Both the position numbers and the translations under genes were made by a program. Source: Bacillus sp. Marseille-P3661 (lineage in GTDB: Bacteria; Bacillota; Bacilli; Bacillales; Bacillaceae_J). From it: DNA of 64,000 nt. The notes beneath the pieces are model-generated. The model did no database searches. It saw nothing but the letters and a program-made list of their open reading frames with translations, and was not told where the DNA came from. The stretch is from assembly GCF_900240995.1 (NCBI RefSeq), contig NZ_LT965955.1, positions 124,001-188,000 on the forward strand, written 5' to 3'. Of the stretch, positions 20,043 to 29,546 are shown piece after piece; within the stretch, counting starts at the first letter, position 1; each line of letters opens with the position of its first letter.

Positions 20043-20747
20043 GTGGAAAAGCACATTCTAGTAGTAGATGATGAACAGCCGATTGCAGATATACTTCAAT
20101 TTAATTTAGAAAAAGAAGGATATAGGGTAACTTGTGCTTATGATGGGGTAGAAGCTCTTCGTAAGGTAGACGAAATTAAACCTGATCTTATTTTATTAGA
20201 TATAATGTTGCCGCAAAGAGACGGTATGGAAGTATGTCGTGAAATTAGAAAGAAATTCGATATGCCGATTATTATGTTAACGGCAAAGGATTCAGAGATT
20301 GATAAAGTGCTCGGTTTAGAATTAGGTGCGGATGACTATGTAACAAAGCCATTTAGTACGAGAGAACTAATCGCCAGGGTAAAAGCAAACTTGCGAAGGC
20401 AATCTAGTGATTTAGAAAACGTCCAAGGGGAATCCAATGAAATTCATATTGGAACATTAACGATTCACCCAGATTCCTATATGGTTTCAAAACGCGGCGA
20501 AACGATAGAATTAACACACCGAGAGTTTGAATTGGTACATTATTTAGCTAAACATATTGGACAAGTAATGACGCGTGAACACCTGCTACAAACGGTATGG
20601 GGCTATGATTACTTTGGTGACGTTCGAACAGTAGATGTAACGGTTCGACGTTTGCGTGAAAAAATTGAAGATCGTCCAAGCCATCCAACTTGGATTGTAA
20701 CACGCCGTGGAGTTGGTTATTACTTAAGAAATCCAGAGCAGGAGTAA
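20043..20747 (+). CDS. walR: WalR (YycF) essential response regulator
   Basis: OmpR-type regulator of cell-wall metabolism. The 234-residue protein has the receiver motifs VVDDE, phospho-acceptor D in LILLDIMLP, and LTAKD/K-P at TKPFSTRE, followed by a winged-helix DNA-binding domain. The start was placed at GTG 20043, equivalent to the B. subtilis start. GTG 20034 sits against the GAGGAG ribosome-binding site. It is the first gene of walRK-yycHIJ. Confidence 0.96.
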   Translation: MEKHILVVDDEQPIADILQFNLEKEGYRVTCAYDGVEALRKVDEIKPDLILLDIMLPQRDGMEVCREIRKKFDMPIIMLTAKDSEIDKVLGLELGADDYVTKPFSTRELIARVKANLRRQSSDLENVQGESNEIHIGTLTIHPDSYMVSKRGETIELTHREFELVHYLAKHIGQVMTREHLLQTVWGYDYFGDVRTVDVTVRRLREKIEDRPSHPTWIVTRRGVGYYLRNPEQE

Positions 20748-20752
20748 CTAAA

Positions 20753-22576
20753 ATGAAGAAAGTCGGTTTTTCGAAATCGATCCATTTTAAGTTTATATTA
20801 ATTTACGTATTGCTAATTTTGATTGCAATGCAGGTGATCGGTGTTTACTTTGTAAGAGAGCTTGAGCAACAGCTCGTTACTAATTTTACAGAATCATTAA
20901 ACGAGCGTGTGCGCTTACTAGTTTACAACATTGAACAGGAAATGAAAGAGGAGCGTAATGAGAGTTCATTGAATCTTGAAGAGGAAGTTAATACTATACT
21001 TCAAGACTTTTTATCTGATGATATTACCGAAGTCCAGGTAGCTGATGAAAAATTTAGAGTCATAGGAACCTCTAATCCTAACGATCAAGGTATAATTGGC
21101 CGTAGAACAACCGAGGTTCGGGTAAAAAAAGCAATTATCGGTGAAATAGAGTCTGAAAACATCATGGTTGATTCTAGAACAGGAAATAGGGTATTTGTAC
21201 GTGCAATTCCGATTAAATCTAGCAATGAGGTAATAGGGGCTATTTACTTAATCGCATCTATGGAAAGAGTATATGATCAGATGAAGGTAATCAATGGAAT
21301 TCTCATATCAGGTACTGTAATTGCCCTGGCAATAACTGCGTTTCTCGGTGTGTTTGTAGCCCGGACCATTACAAGGCCTATTGCAGATATGAGAAAGCAG
21401 GCGCTTGTTCTTGCAGAAGGTGACTTCTCAAGAAAGGTTACTGTGTATGGTGATGATGAAATTGGTCAGCTTGCAGAAACATTTAATGATCTGACCGACA
21501 AGCTTCAAAGAGCACAGGAAACAACAGAAGGGGAACGGCGAAAGTTAAGTTCAGTTTTAGCAAACATGTCTGATGGAGTTATTGCCACAGATAACCGAGG
21601 TCAAATTATTCTCATGAATGAACCTGCCAAAAATATGCTTAATGTTTCACGTGAAACGTTACATAGCCGGTCCATTTTCTCTGTTTTAAATTACAGGGAG
21701 GCTCAAACACTTGAAGAGCTATATGAGGGTAAGGAATCCATTTTACTAGATTTTAGTGACCACCGTCGAAAATATATTTTACGTGCAAACTTCTCAATTA
21801 TTTTAGGTGATGATAATAAGCCAAATGGATTAATAACAGTTTTACAAGATGTAACGGAGCAAGAAGTTATTGAACAGGAACGTCGTGAGTTTGTTGCAAA
21901 TGTTTCTCATGAGTTAAGAACACCACTTACAACGATGAGAAGTTATTTAGAAGCGTTAGCTGACGGGGCTTGGCAAAATGAAGAACTGGCTCCACGTTTT
22001 TTAAATGTAACACAGACGGAAACAGAACGAATGATTAGATTAGTTAATGATCTCCTGCAGCTGTCAAGGCTGGATAGTAAAGATTATAAAATGCTAAAAC
22101 AAAGTGTTAATTTCACGGAGTTTTTCCATCATGTTATCGATCGCTTTGAAATGAGTAAAGAATCTGAATTTGTTTTTAAAAGAGCTTTTTCTAATCGTGA
22201 AAGACGAGTAGAAATCGATAAAGATAAAATTACCCAGGTACTTGATAATATCATTTCTAATGCATTGAAGTACTCACCAGAAGGTGGAACAGTTCGTTTT
22301 GAATTATTACAAAAAGGTCAGATGCTTCTTGTAAGAGTTTCAGATGAAGGAGTAGGTATTCCTAAAGAATATCTGCCAAAAGTATTTGAACGTTTTTATC
22401 GGGTTGATAAAGCACGCTCAAGAAAAATGGGCGGTACTGGCCTTGGTCTAGCAATAGCTAGAGAAATCATTCAAGTACATGGTGGAGAGGTTTGGGCAGA
22501 TAGTGAAGAAGGTAAAGGCACAACGATTACCTTTACACTTCCTCTTGAACAGCAACGAGAGGATGATCAGTCATGA
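20753..22576 (+). CDS. walK: WalK (YycG) sensor histidine kinase
   Basis: Membrane kinase partner of WalR. The 607 residues comprise two transmembrane helices (about 10-30 and 180-203) around an extracellular sensor domain, HAMP, PAS and HisKA with the phospho-accepting histidine in VSHELRTPL. The HATPase domain has DNIISNALKYSPEGG and the GTGLGLA box. ATG 20753 follows the walR stop by five bases. A parS-like site is embedded in the coding sequence. The last bases overlap yycH (ATGA). Confidence 0.96.
   Translation: MKKVGFSKSIHFKFILIYVLLILIAMQVIGVYFVRELEQQLVTNFTESLNERVRLLVYNIEQEMKEERNESSLNLEEEVNTILQDFLSDDITEVQVADEKFRVIGTSNPNDQGIIGRRTTEVRVKKAIIGEIESENIMVDSRTGNRVFVRAIPIKSSNEVIGAIYLIASMERVYDQMKVINGILISGTVIALAITAFLGVFVARTITRPIADMRKQALVLAEGDFSRKVTVYGDDEIGQLAETFNDLTDKLQRAQETTEGERRKLSSVLANMSDGVIATDNRGQIILMNEPAKNMLNVSRETLHSRSIFSVLNYREAQTLEELYEGKESILLDFSDHRRKYILRANFSIILGDDNKPNGLITVLQDVTEQEVIEQERREFVANVSHELRTPLTTMRSYLEALADGAWQNEELAPRFLNVTQTETERMIRLVNDLLQLSRLDSKDYKMLKQSVNFTEFFHHVIDRFEMSKESEFVFKRAFSNRERRVEIDKDKITQVLDNIISNALKYSPEGGTVRFELLQKGQMLLVRVSDEGVGIPKEYLPKVFERFYRVDKARSRKMGGTGLGLAIAREIIQVHGGEVWADSEEGKGTTITFTLPLEQQREDDQS
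21643..21658. promoter_or_regulatory. parS-like site inside walK
   Basis: TGTTTCACGTGAAACG matches the parS consensus at 15 of 16 positions and is nearly a perfect palindrome. Confidence 0.85.
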
Positions 22577-23901
22577 ATCTAGAGAAAACAAAATCTATCG
22601 TATTAACGATACTAGTCTCATTAAGTTTACTATTAACATGGGGCCTTTGGACATATCAACCGCAATATGATTTTATCCAAAGTACAAATTATATAAAAAA
22701 TGTTTCGATCGGTGAAAGACGGGAGTACTTGGATATTATTAAGCCTACACAGTTTATTTACCACGAAAATGATAAGCACTATGGGATCACGGAAAGGTCC
22801 CTAAGTAATGATCTTTATAAAGCCGTTATGGAATTAAATACATCTGATATAGAAGATATTCACTCGCTGTCAGGTGATCAATTATATAACTCTTTGCAAG
22901 CTGAAGAAACTCTAGAAATGGTATTTCCTGTTGAGCTACCGATAGGAATCTTGAATTATCTGTTAGCACCAGTCAACGAAGAGTTAAATGCACGGGTATT
23001 TGATCGAATAATGGTCAGTTTCAGTGAAGACCCGGTACTTTACTTTGTTTCACCTAAAAGCAACCAGTATGTCAAGGTAGAAATTGAAGATAGTCTGGTT
23101 GATTCAATTAAGGATAAAATTACAGAGGGTAATCGACAATATCCCGCATATTTCAGCTTACATGCAGGAAAAAGAAATATTATTTATTTGCCTGAGGAAC
23201 AAATGGCATTAAGTCAGTTAACCTATTCATCGCAAAATATTTCGACGATTGAATTAAAAAATGCACTTTTTAGTGATCCAAGTAAAGTTAAGCAATATAG
23301 CACTATAAATGGTGAAGAGTCGTATACAGATGGTTCAAGAGCATTAGAAATCTCTCAAGCCCAAAATATTATGAGATTTATTAATCCAACCAATCAGGAA
23401 ATTGCTAATATGAGTTCCGCTGAAATGATCGTTAAATCCATTGACTTTATTAATGATCACTCGGGCTGGACGGACTCATACTCACTTATGGGACTCAATA
23501 AAAAACAGCAATCGTTAAACTATCAACTGAAGATTGAGGGCTATCCTGTTTTTGATCCTAATCAGTTCATTTCTATCTATCAATCTTGGAGAGGAAATGA
23601 AGTTTATGAGTATCAACGAACATTGACTAACTTGCGATTCAGTATTGATAGTGAGAAAAAGCAAGTGTTTATTCCTTCTGGGAGAGAGTTATTGAATGGG
23701 TTAACAGAGAATAAAACCGATTTTAAACTGGAGTTATTAGAAAATGCACTGATTGGTTTTGAAATCAGCAGGGAAAATTTAAACCCATCAGTTATTAAAG
23801 CAAAGCCTAAGTGGTTTATCAAATACGACGGGAATTGGGAGACTGTTGATTTACCAACTACAATAATAGATCAAGGAGGAAATAGTAGTGGACTGGAGTA
23901 G
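22573..23901 (+). CDS. yycH: YycH, WalK regulatory membrane protein
   Basis: A 442-residue protein with a single N-terminal membrane anchor (SIVLTILVSLSLLLTWGLW) and a large extracytoplasmic domain. YycH and YycI bind WalK and inhibit it in Bacillus. The start overlaps the walK stop by four bases, and the gene overlaps yycI by 14 bases. Identity rests on these features and on gene order, since YycH proteins are poorly conserved. Confidence 0.9.
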   Translation: MNLEKTKSIVLTILVSLSLLLTWGLWTYQPQYDFIQSTNYIKNVSIGERREYLDIIKPTQFIYHENDKHYGITERSLSNDLYKAVMELNTSDIEDIHSLSGDQLYNSLQAEETLEMVFPVELPIGILNYLLAPVNEELNARVFDRIMVSFSEDPVLYFVSPKSNQYVKVEIEDSLVDSIKDKITEGNRQYPAYFSLHAGKRNIIYLPEEQMALSQLTYSSQNISTIELKNALFSDPSKVKQYSTINGEESYTDGSRALEISQAQNIMRFINPTNQEIANMSSAEMIVKSIDFINDHSGWTDSYSLMGLNKKQQSLNYQLKIEGYPVFDPNQFISIYQSWRGNEVYEYQRTLTNLRFSIDSEKKQVFIPSGRELLNGLTENKTDFKLELLENALIGFEISRENLNPSVIKAKPKWFIKYDGNWETVDLPTTIIDQGGNSSGLE

Positions 23902-24703
23902 AACAAAGACCATTTTCATTCTAATATTTCTAATCCTTGATTTATTTTTGGTTTTTCAATTTATTGAAAAAAGATCTAGCGGACAACTTGATTATATTAC
24001 TGAATCAACTATTGAAGAACAGCTAGAAGCGGATGATATTACGTATGTGGAGCTCCCTAAGGCTGATATTAGTGAGAGCTATATAACTGGTAAACGAAAA
24101 AAGTTTACAGAAGCAGAAGTAGCCAATCTAACCAATCAAAACATTTCTTTCTTATCCGATGAGTGGATTATTTCACACTTTGATGAACCGATTCAATTAC
24201 GAGAAAACAATTTAGATACACAGTTTAAGCAAATTTTAGAGGAGAACGTTCTTTTCGGTGATTCTTATGTATTTTGGGGATGGAATAAAGTAACCAATAA
24301 GCTATTATTTTTCCAGACATATAATGGCAGACCGTTGTATTTCAATGAAAATGCGATGTTATCGTTGCAGTTAAACGGTGAAAATCAATTGATTAGCTAT
24401 GAACAAACCTTTTTAACTGATCTTACAGAAATTATTGAAGAAGGTACAAATCATGAGATTTTACCTGTTCTAAAGGCAATAGAAAACCTCTATAAAAAGA
24501 ATTATTTAACCTCTGGAAGTCATGTTACAAACGTGGAATTGGGTTACTACAAAAATGTACCGATTTCAGGTGATATGCAATTCTTCGCACCTACATGGCA
24601 CATTGTTGTTGATAATCAACATAATTATTTTGTAAACGCGATTGAAGGACAGGTAATGGAATTAATCCAAGATGGAGTGGAGAAATATGAGTTTGCATTT
24701 TAG
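23888..24703 (+). CDS. yycI: YycI, WalK regulatory membrane protein
   Basis: A 271-residue protein with the characteristic [21 protein letters not shown] membrane anchor followed by an extracytoplasmic YycI domain. It acts with YycH to restrain WalK. Translation likely begins at GTG after AAGGAGGAAA. It overlaps yycJ by 17 nt. Confidence 0.92.
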   Translation: MDWSRTKTIFILIFLILDLFLVFQFIEKRSSGQLDYITESTIEEQLEADDITYVELPKADISESYITGKRKKFTEAEVANLTNQNISFLSDEWIISHFDEPIQLRENNLDTQFKQILEENVLFGDSYVFWGWNKVTNKLLFFQTYNGRPLYFNENAMLSLQLNGENQLISYEQTFLTDLTEIIEEGTNHEILPVLKAIENLYKKNYLTSGSHVTNVELGYYKNVPISGDMQFFAPTWHIVVDNQHNYFVNAIEGQVMELIQDGVEKYEFAF

Positions 24704-25481
24704 CGTTTTAGCAAGTGGCAGCACGGGTAACGCATTTTATATAGCTACAGAAAAAGCAAAGCTACTTGTTGATGCAGGATTTAGTGGAAAACAGATGGAG
24801 CAATTAATGCATTCTGTCGATGTTAATCCTAAAGATTTAGATGGTATTTTAGTAACACATGAACATAGTGATCATATTAAAGGATTAGGGATTTTAGCAA
24901 GGCGATATAAGCTGCCTATTTATGCAAATGAAAAAACGTGGAAAGCAATGGAGGGATTAATCGGGGAAGTTCCATTAGAACAAAAGTTTACATTTGAAAT
25001 AGGTACTATTAAAGGGTTTGCTGATATAGATGTTGAATCATTTGGTGTTTCACATGATGCAGCAGAACCAATGTTTTACGTGTTCCATCATAACGGAAAA
25101 AAGGTAGCATTAGTTACAGATCTTGGCTACGTAAGTGATCGGATTAAAGGTGTAATTGAAAATGCAGATGTTTATATTTTTGAATCGAATCATGATGTGG
25201 AAATGTTAAGAATGGGACATTACCCATGGAATATTAAACGACGAATTCTTAGCGATGTTGGTCATGTATCAAATGAAGATGCGGGGTTAGCATTAGCTGA
25301 TTGCATTGGTGATAAAACTAAGCGTATTTATTTAGCACATTTAAGTAAAGATAATAACATAAAAGATTTGGCTAAGATGTCTGTATCTCAAACATTGGAG
25401 CAAAAAGGATTCGTGGTAGGAGATGGATTTCAATTGTATGATACAGATCCAAAAGTGCCTACAAAGCTTACGTACGTATAA
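24687..25481 (+). CDS. yycJ: YycJ (WalJ) metallo-beta-lactamase-fold exonuclease-like protein
   Basis: A 264-residue metallo-beta-lactamase-fold protein with the metal motif THEHSDH. Later DLGY and HLSKDN motifs complete the hydrolase site. Homologues act as 5'-3' exonucleases in mismatch repair and are encoded in wal operons. ATG 24687 begins [15 protein letters not shown], the conserved family start, just after GGAGTGGAG. An in-frame ATG 15 nt upstream is less likely. Confidence 0.92.
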   Translation: MSLHFSVLASGSTGNAFYIATEKAKLLVDAGFSGKQMEQLMHSVDVNPKDLDGILVTHEHSDHIKGLGILARRYKLPIYANEKTWKAMEGLIGEVPLEQKFTFEIGTIKGFADIDVESFGVSHDAAEPMFYVFHHNGKKVALVTDLGYVSDRIKGVIENADVYIFESNHDVEMLRMGHYPWNIKRRILSDVGHVSNEDAGLALADCIGDKTKRIYLAHLSKDNNIKDLAKMSVSQTLEQKGFVVGDGFQLYDTDPKVPTKLTYV

Positions 25482-25520
25482 TGTATTCATGCATCGTATT
25501 GGTAGCTTCAAAATGAAGAA

Positions 25521-25529
25521 TGGTATAAT
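25521..25529 (+). promoter_or_regulatory. Extended -10 promoter upstream of the HtrA gene
   Basis: TGGTATAAT is a perfect -10 hexamer with a TG extension. It implies that the protease gene has its own promoter separate from the wal operon, with a leader of about 120 nt. Confidence 0.55.
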
Positions 25530-25654
25530 ATGCTTGAAAGCATCTACGAACCGACATCCTAGATAAGTTTTTTGTCATGTCTTTGAAATGACAATTAATA
25601 ATTGCCAATGAACGAGACTTCTTATTTTCTAATCAACGAAAGGGTGAATCATAA

Positions 25655-26884
25655 GTGGGGTATTATGATCAGGATTATGAAGAGAAAAATCGTAGGCAAA
25701 AGGGAAATCGCGGTGGTTGGTTTTTATCAACGATAGTTGGAGCGATATTAGGTGCATTAATTGTAGTTTTTACTATTCCTACTTTGCTAGAATATGATGT
25801 TCTCCCTTATAATTTAGAACCAAAAAGTAATATGAATGAGCAAGCTGCAAATGGGCAGGAACAGCTTGGTACAGGAAATGCCACAATGGTCAATGTAAAT
25901 ATTGTATCAGGTGTAACTGAGGCTGTGGATAAAGTATCGGATGCAGTTGTAGGTGTTATAAACATACAGCAAACTGGATTTTGGTCAAATACAACTGGTG
26001 AAGCGGGTACAGGCTCAGGTGTAATATACAAAAAAGAAGGTGGTAAAGCTTTCATAGCAACGAATCATCATGTTATTGAAGGTGCGACTGAACTAGAGGT
26101 AAGCTTAAATGATGGCACTCGTGTTCCAGCAAAAATTTTAGGATCTGATCAGCTAATGGACTTAGCGGTGATTCAAATTGATGCTGAACCAGTAAAGGTT
26201 GTTGCGGAAATAGGAAGCTCTGCAACTGTTAAAGCAGGAGAACCTGTTCTTGCAATTGGTAATCCACTAGGACTTCAATTCTCAGGTTCCGTTACCCAAG
26301 GTATAATAAGTGGAATTGAAAGAACAATTCCAGTTGATATTGATCAAGATGGCAGAACAGATTGGCAAGCAGAGGTTCTACAAACCGATGCAGCAATTAA
26401 TCCAGGTAATAGTGGTGGAGCACTTGTTAATATTAAAGGGCAGTTAATTGGAATTAATTCTATGAAAATTGCTCAGGAGTCTGTTGAGGGAATCGGATTA
26501 GCTATCCCGATTGACAGTGCTTTACCGATTATTCATGACTTAGAGCAATACGGAGAAGTTCGTCGACCATTTATGGGAGTAGGTCTCCGTTCACTAAATG
26601 AAATACCAAGTTATCATTGGCAAGAAACTTTAAAATTACCTCGCGAAGTTGACCAAGGCGTATTTCTTGTAAGTATCATGCCAGTTTCTCCAGCTGCACA
26701 AGCAGGATTAAAGGAATTAGATGTTATTGTTGAATTGGATGGGGAACCTATTAGAGATGCATTTGATTTACGGAGACATCTATACAAAGATAAACAGATT
26801 GGCGATATGATGGAAATAACATATTATCGTGAAGGTAAAAGATATACAACCCAAATGAAATTAGTCGAAGAAAATACGTACTAA
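25655..26884 (+). CDS. HtrA-family membrane-anchored serine protease
   Basis: A 409-residue DegP/HtrA protease with an N-terminal membrane anchor (about residues 18-42) and a trypsin-like domain. The catalytic triad is visible: H in ATNHHVIEG, D in DLAVIQID and S in NPGNSGGAL. A single PDZ domain lies at about 310-400. Such proteins degrade misfolded exported proteins. Position after yycJ corresponds to the yycK/htrC locus of B. subtilis. The GTG start follows AAAGGGTGA. Confidence 0.92.
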   Translation: MGYYDQDYEEKNRRQKGNRGGWFLSTIVGAILGALIVVFTIPTLLEYDVLPYNLEPKSNMNEQAANGQEQLGTGNATMVNVNIVSGVTEAVDKVSDAVVGVINIQQTGFWSNTTGEAGTGSGVIYKKEGGKAFIATNHHVIEGATELEVSLNDGTRVPAKILGSDQLMDLAVIQIDAEPVKVVAEIGSSATVKAGEPVLAIGNPLGLQFSGSVTQGIISGIERTIPVDIDQDGRTDWQAEVLQTDAAINPGNSGGALVNIKGQLIGINSMKIAQESVEGIGLAIPIDSALPIIHDLEQYGEVRRPFMGVGLRSLNEIPSYHWQETLKLPREVDQGVFLVSIMPVSPAAQAGLKELDVIVELDGEPIRDAFDLRRHLYKDKQIGDMMEITYYREGKRYTTQMKLVEENTY

Positions 26885-26950
26885 TATCTTCTGGGAAATG
26901 GTGTATATAAGTGATTCAAGCATTTTTTAAAGGATAATTGAACAATCTAT

Positions 26951-27005
26951 AGGAGAACCCTATCCACATGTAGTGATGTGGAAAAGTGGTTCTCCTTTTT
27001 ATATT
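26951..27005 (+). terminator. Terminator after the HtrA gene
   Basis: GGAGAACC and GGTTCTCC enclose an inner CCACAT/ATGTGG hairpin and are followed by TTTTTATATTTTT. Confidence 0.85.
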
Positions 27006-27032
27006 TTTAGTTAAGCCCACGAAAAAAAGGAT

Positions 27033-27041
27033 TGTGGATAA
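27033..27041. promoter_or_regulatory. DnaA box
   Basis: TGTGGATAA is the reverse complement of the perfect consensus TTATCCACA. It lies about 300 bp from two further copies, forming a loose cluster upstream of rlmH. Confidence 0.65.
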
Positions 27042-27145
27042 GTTATTTGAATTTTTATTGTAAGAGATCGTCCATTTTTTTGTCTAATCATGTAAAATAA
27101 AAGGGTTGAAAATTTTAGATAAATAATAATGATAAAGGAGTTTTT

Positions 27146-27322
27146 ATGATGATAAAATGCTGCCTAGAGCATGTAGATATAGCGTTAGACACAATAGTAG
27201 ATGATTATGAAACAGCACCAATTATAGAGAAGGTAGATGAAAGTGAGTTATCAACAACCTGTGAATATTGTCAAAATAGCGCAGTATATGTTGTGTCGAA
27301 CGAATATTCGTCCACAACATAA
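27146..27322 (+). CDS. Small CxxH/CxxC zinc-binding-type protein
   Basis: A 58-residue protein with a short CCLEH motif near the N-terminus and CEYCQN near the C-terminus, spaced as in the CxxH/CxxC (BA_5709-like, YyzF-like) family found beside rlmH in Bacillus. AAAGGAG lies upstream; either of two adjacent ATG codons (27146 or 27149) may be used, the second having the better spacing. Function is unknown. Confidence 0.8.
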   Translation: MMIKCCLEHVDIALDTIVDDYETAPIIEKVDESELSTTCEYCQNSAVYVVSNEYSSTT

Positions 27323-27341
27323 AGTGGTGCTGTTGTGAATA

Positions 27342-27363
27342 TGTGGATAACTTTTGTGGATAA
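27342..27363. promoter_or_regulatory. Two tandem DnaA boxes upstream of rlmH
   Basis: TGTGGATAA occurs at 27342-27350 and again at 27355-27363, same orientation, 13 bp apart. Both are perfect DnaA-box matches. DnaA-box clusters outside the origin titrate DnaA in Bacillus; from memory, one lies near rlmH (yydA) in B. subtilis. Confidence 0.75.
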
Positions 27364-27387
27364 GTTGTTTATAGTAGGGGGATTAGT

Positions 27388-27867
27388 GTGAATATCTCAA
27401 TATTCAGTGTTGGCAAGCTTAAAGAGAAATATTTAAAACAAGGAATAGATGAATACTTAAAAAGATTGAGCTCTTATGCGAAAGTGGAGGTAATCGAGGT
27501 GCCAGACGAAAAGGCACCTGAACATTTAAGTGAAGCTGACATGGTGCAGGTAAAAAATAAAGAAGGTGAACGAATACTTGCTAAACTTTCCGATGATACA
27601 TATGTAATTATTTTAGCAATCAAAGGTAAGATGCTGTCTTCAGAGGAGTTAGCTATGGAGCTTGACCAACTAGCGATTCACGGCAAAAGTAAAGTAGCCT
27701 TTGTAATTGGCGGTTCATTAGGGTTAAGTACAGCTGTGGAAAATAGAGCTGATTTTGCATTGTCGTTTTCTAAGATGACTTTCCCTCACCAGTTAATGAA
27801 ACTGGTTTTAGTTGAACAAATTTATCGTGCATTTCGGATAAATCGGAATGAACCGTACCATAAATAG
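27388..27867 (+). CDS. rlmH: RlmH 23S rRNA pseudouridine-1915 N3-methyltransferase
   Basis: A 159-residue SPOUT-fold methyltransferase. The SAM-binding knot region [10 protein letters not shown] and the C-terminal [14 protein letters not shown] are diagnostic. It modifies helix 69 of 23S rRNA after 70S assembly. The GTG start follows TAGGGGG. This is the last gene of the conserved origin-proximal block; accessory DNA follows. Confidence 0.96.
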   Translation: MNISIFSVGKLKEKYLKQGIDEYLKRLSSYAKVEVIEVPDEKAPEHLSEADMVQVKNKEGERILAKLSDDTYVIILAIKGKMLSSEELAMELDQLAIHGKSKVAFVIGGSLGLSTAVENRADFALSFSKMTFPHQLMKLVLVEQIYRAFRINRNEPYHK

Positions 27868-27876
27868 GTGCGGTTA

Positions 27877-27899
27877 TTTAGCCAAATGCCCCTCCTTAA
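27877..27899 (+). repeat. Direct repeat, left copy, just after rlmH
   Basis: TTTAGCCAAATGCCCCTCCTTA recurs with one mismatch at 28493-28514. The pair flanks about 600 bp that contains the decayed DUF559-gene tail. Confidence 0.7.
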
Positions 27900-27917
27900 G
27901 AATGGGGAGGCAAAAAT

Positions 27918-28190
27918 GTTTCCGCATCTGGGATCTTATCAGATGGGGGATGAGGTTAAGCCCCGACTCGATAAATAGCCGGATAAATTTCGCTTATTTG
28001 GTAAATTGCATTGATAATAGCTTAAATAGACGGAGAGATTCCGCCTATTGGCTCAAAAAGTGTGAAAATGGAGGATTTCGATTTGCATAATCGGAAAATC
28101 TCCGCTTAACCCCCCTAAAATGGGCCCAAATCTCCATCAAATCGGAAAAACTCCGTCTATTTTAGTTTCTTCGCTTGGTACTCAATTAAG
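27918..28190 (+). pseudogene. Decayed copy of the DUF559-gene 3' end and its hairpin-rich tail
   Basis: The stretch aligns with 30141-30432, that is the last 20 or so codons and the downstream tail of the intact gene, at roughly 75-80% identity by eye. A gap corresponds to about 14 bases of the coding part. Shared landmarks are CCGCATCTGGGATC, TAAATAGACGGAGAGATTCCG and repeated CGGAAAAACTCCG hairpins. It has no start or frame of its own and is read as a remnant. Confidence 0.7.
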
Positions 28191-28787
28191 GAAATATATC
28201 TTGAAGGTATTTCTATGTGAGCCTAAGCGAGATATGCTCAACTTCCAGGTTTTCTAAATATTTTAGGGATTTAAAGCATATTTAGGATAGCTGTTTGATC
28301 CAAATATGTAGGGTATTTCCCAGTTGTTATTTGTTTAATAGCTTTTAAAGGATTAAGTCAATCCTTCTACAGTCAGACTATAGTGTAGTCGGTATATTTA
28401 AAGTTTAAGAAAAACTTTATTTGGTGGAGATTTCCCCATAAATCCCTGTTAAACAAGTAAGGTTAATCATACATACCACAGTAAATGAGTTTTTTAGCCA
28501 AATGCCTCTCCTTAGTAAAAATGATTGATGAGAAATTTAAAAATTTATGATAAATAGGTTGACAAATTTAACAACTCTTTTAAACTAAAAATAACTCTAT
28601 TCTCAAATTCTTCTGCAATAACACAATCTCCCCTTTATTTGTATAGTATCTTTTATAATTAGTCTTAATTTACCTTTTTCTTTCTCCAATCGAAACCACA
28701 CTAAACATCTTTTTACTTCACATTATTACCTGCTAGTTTTAAAAATTTGTTCAAAGTTAACTGAAAAATAAAGGAGATGATCCCATC
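28191..28787. other. About 600 bp with no recognisable gene
   Basis: AT-rich sequence in which no credible coding frame was seen on either strand. It contains the right copy of the direct repeat (28493-28514). The ribosome-binding site of the following interrupted gene is near its end. Confidence 0.5.
28493..28514 (+). repeat. Direct repeat, right copy
   Basis: TTTAGCCAAATGCCTCTCCTTA matches 27877-27898 at 21 of 22 positions. See the left copy. Confidence 0.7.
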
Positions 28788-29249
28788 GTGGCATCGAATA
28801 TGTATGCTAATAAATGTCCATGTTGTGGGCGTTCTGCCATTGAAGATTATTATTACAAAACTCATTAGCAGTACACCTTTTGTATGAGATGCGGTTATTA
28901 TTACACTATAACAATTAAAAAATATACCAAGGGTGATATTGAATACAAGGAAGAGAAGAGTGAAGGGCACGGAATGTTTGTATTGGAAAATAAAGATGGA
29001 ATTCGAAAAAAGGTGATTTTGAACTGTAGTCTAATAAACGCACAATTAGAAGGATTTAAAGCAAATATTATGGACAACAATGTTAACCAAGAAAAAAGTT
29101 ATTTAGTTACTTACGAGAATGGTGTATTCACCATATTATTTGGCAACCCACCTGAAAATTTTTATTTGTCATTTGAACAGTATCGAGAAAAGATGGTTGC
29201 GAAGTATGGAGCTCCCGATTATGACTTTATGGTTCCGATTGAGGAATAG
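28788..29249 (+). pseudogene. Zinc-ribbon protein gene interrupted by an in-frame TAG
   Basis: From GTG 28788, eight bases after AAGGAGATGA, the frame reads VASNMYANKCPCCGRSAI and stops at TAG 28866-28868. It then continues in the same frame with QYTFCMRCGYYYTI to 29249. Joined, it would be 153 residues with paired CPCC and CMRC motifs, a plausible zinc ribbon split by the stop. The 121-residue frame from ATG 28884 has no ribosome-binding site and would lack half the metal site. The function is not recognised. A nonsense mutation is the simplest reading. Confidence 0.7.
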
Positions 29250-29546
29250 GTATTAGTGATAGGATAATTAGCAAAAGATTTTGGGATGGAAGGGCTTTTA
29301 AATTAGTTATATCACTTGATTATTGTAGATTGTCTACTAAATTTCGATTAATTGAAAATTTATGATAGTTCCTCCTTTGTCGGCAGTACAGATTTTTTGG
29401 ACAGGTTGTTTCCGAATCAATTCTTATGCCATAGCTTGTTAGAACAATTTTAGAAATGGATGATTTATAGAGCGTATTCTCCTGCTCTCTAGGTACCGAT
29501 CATTTAAGTAAGAAATGAATTATCATTGTGAAGGAGGAAGAATGTT

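Noticed and set aside
27848-28090. 80-codon frame overlapping the end of rlmH
   Set aside because: No ribosome-binding site; it reads through the decayed repeat tail and its products have no domain features.
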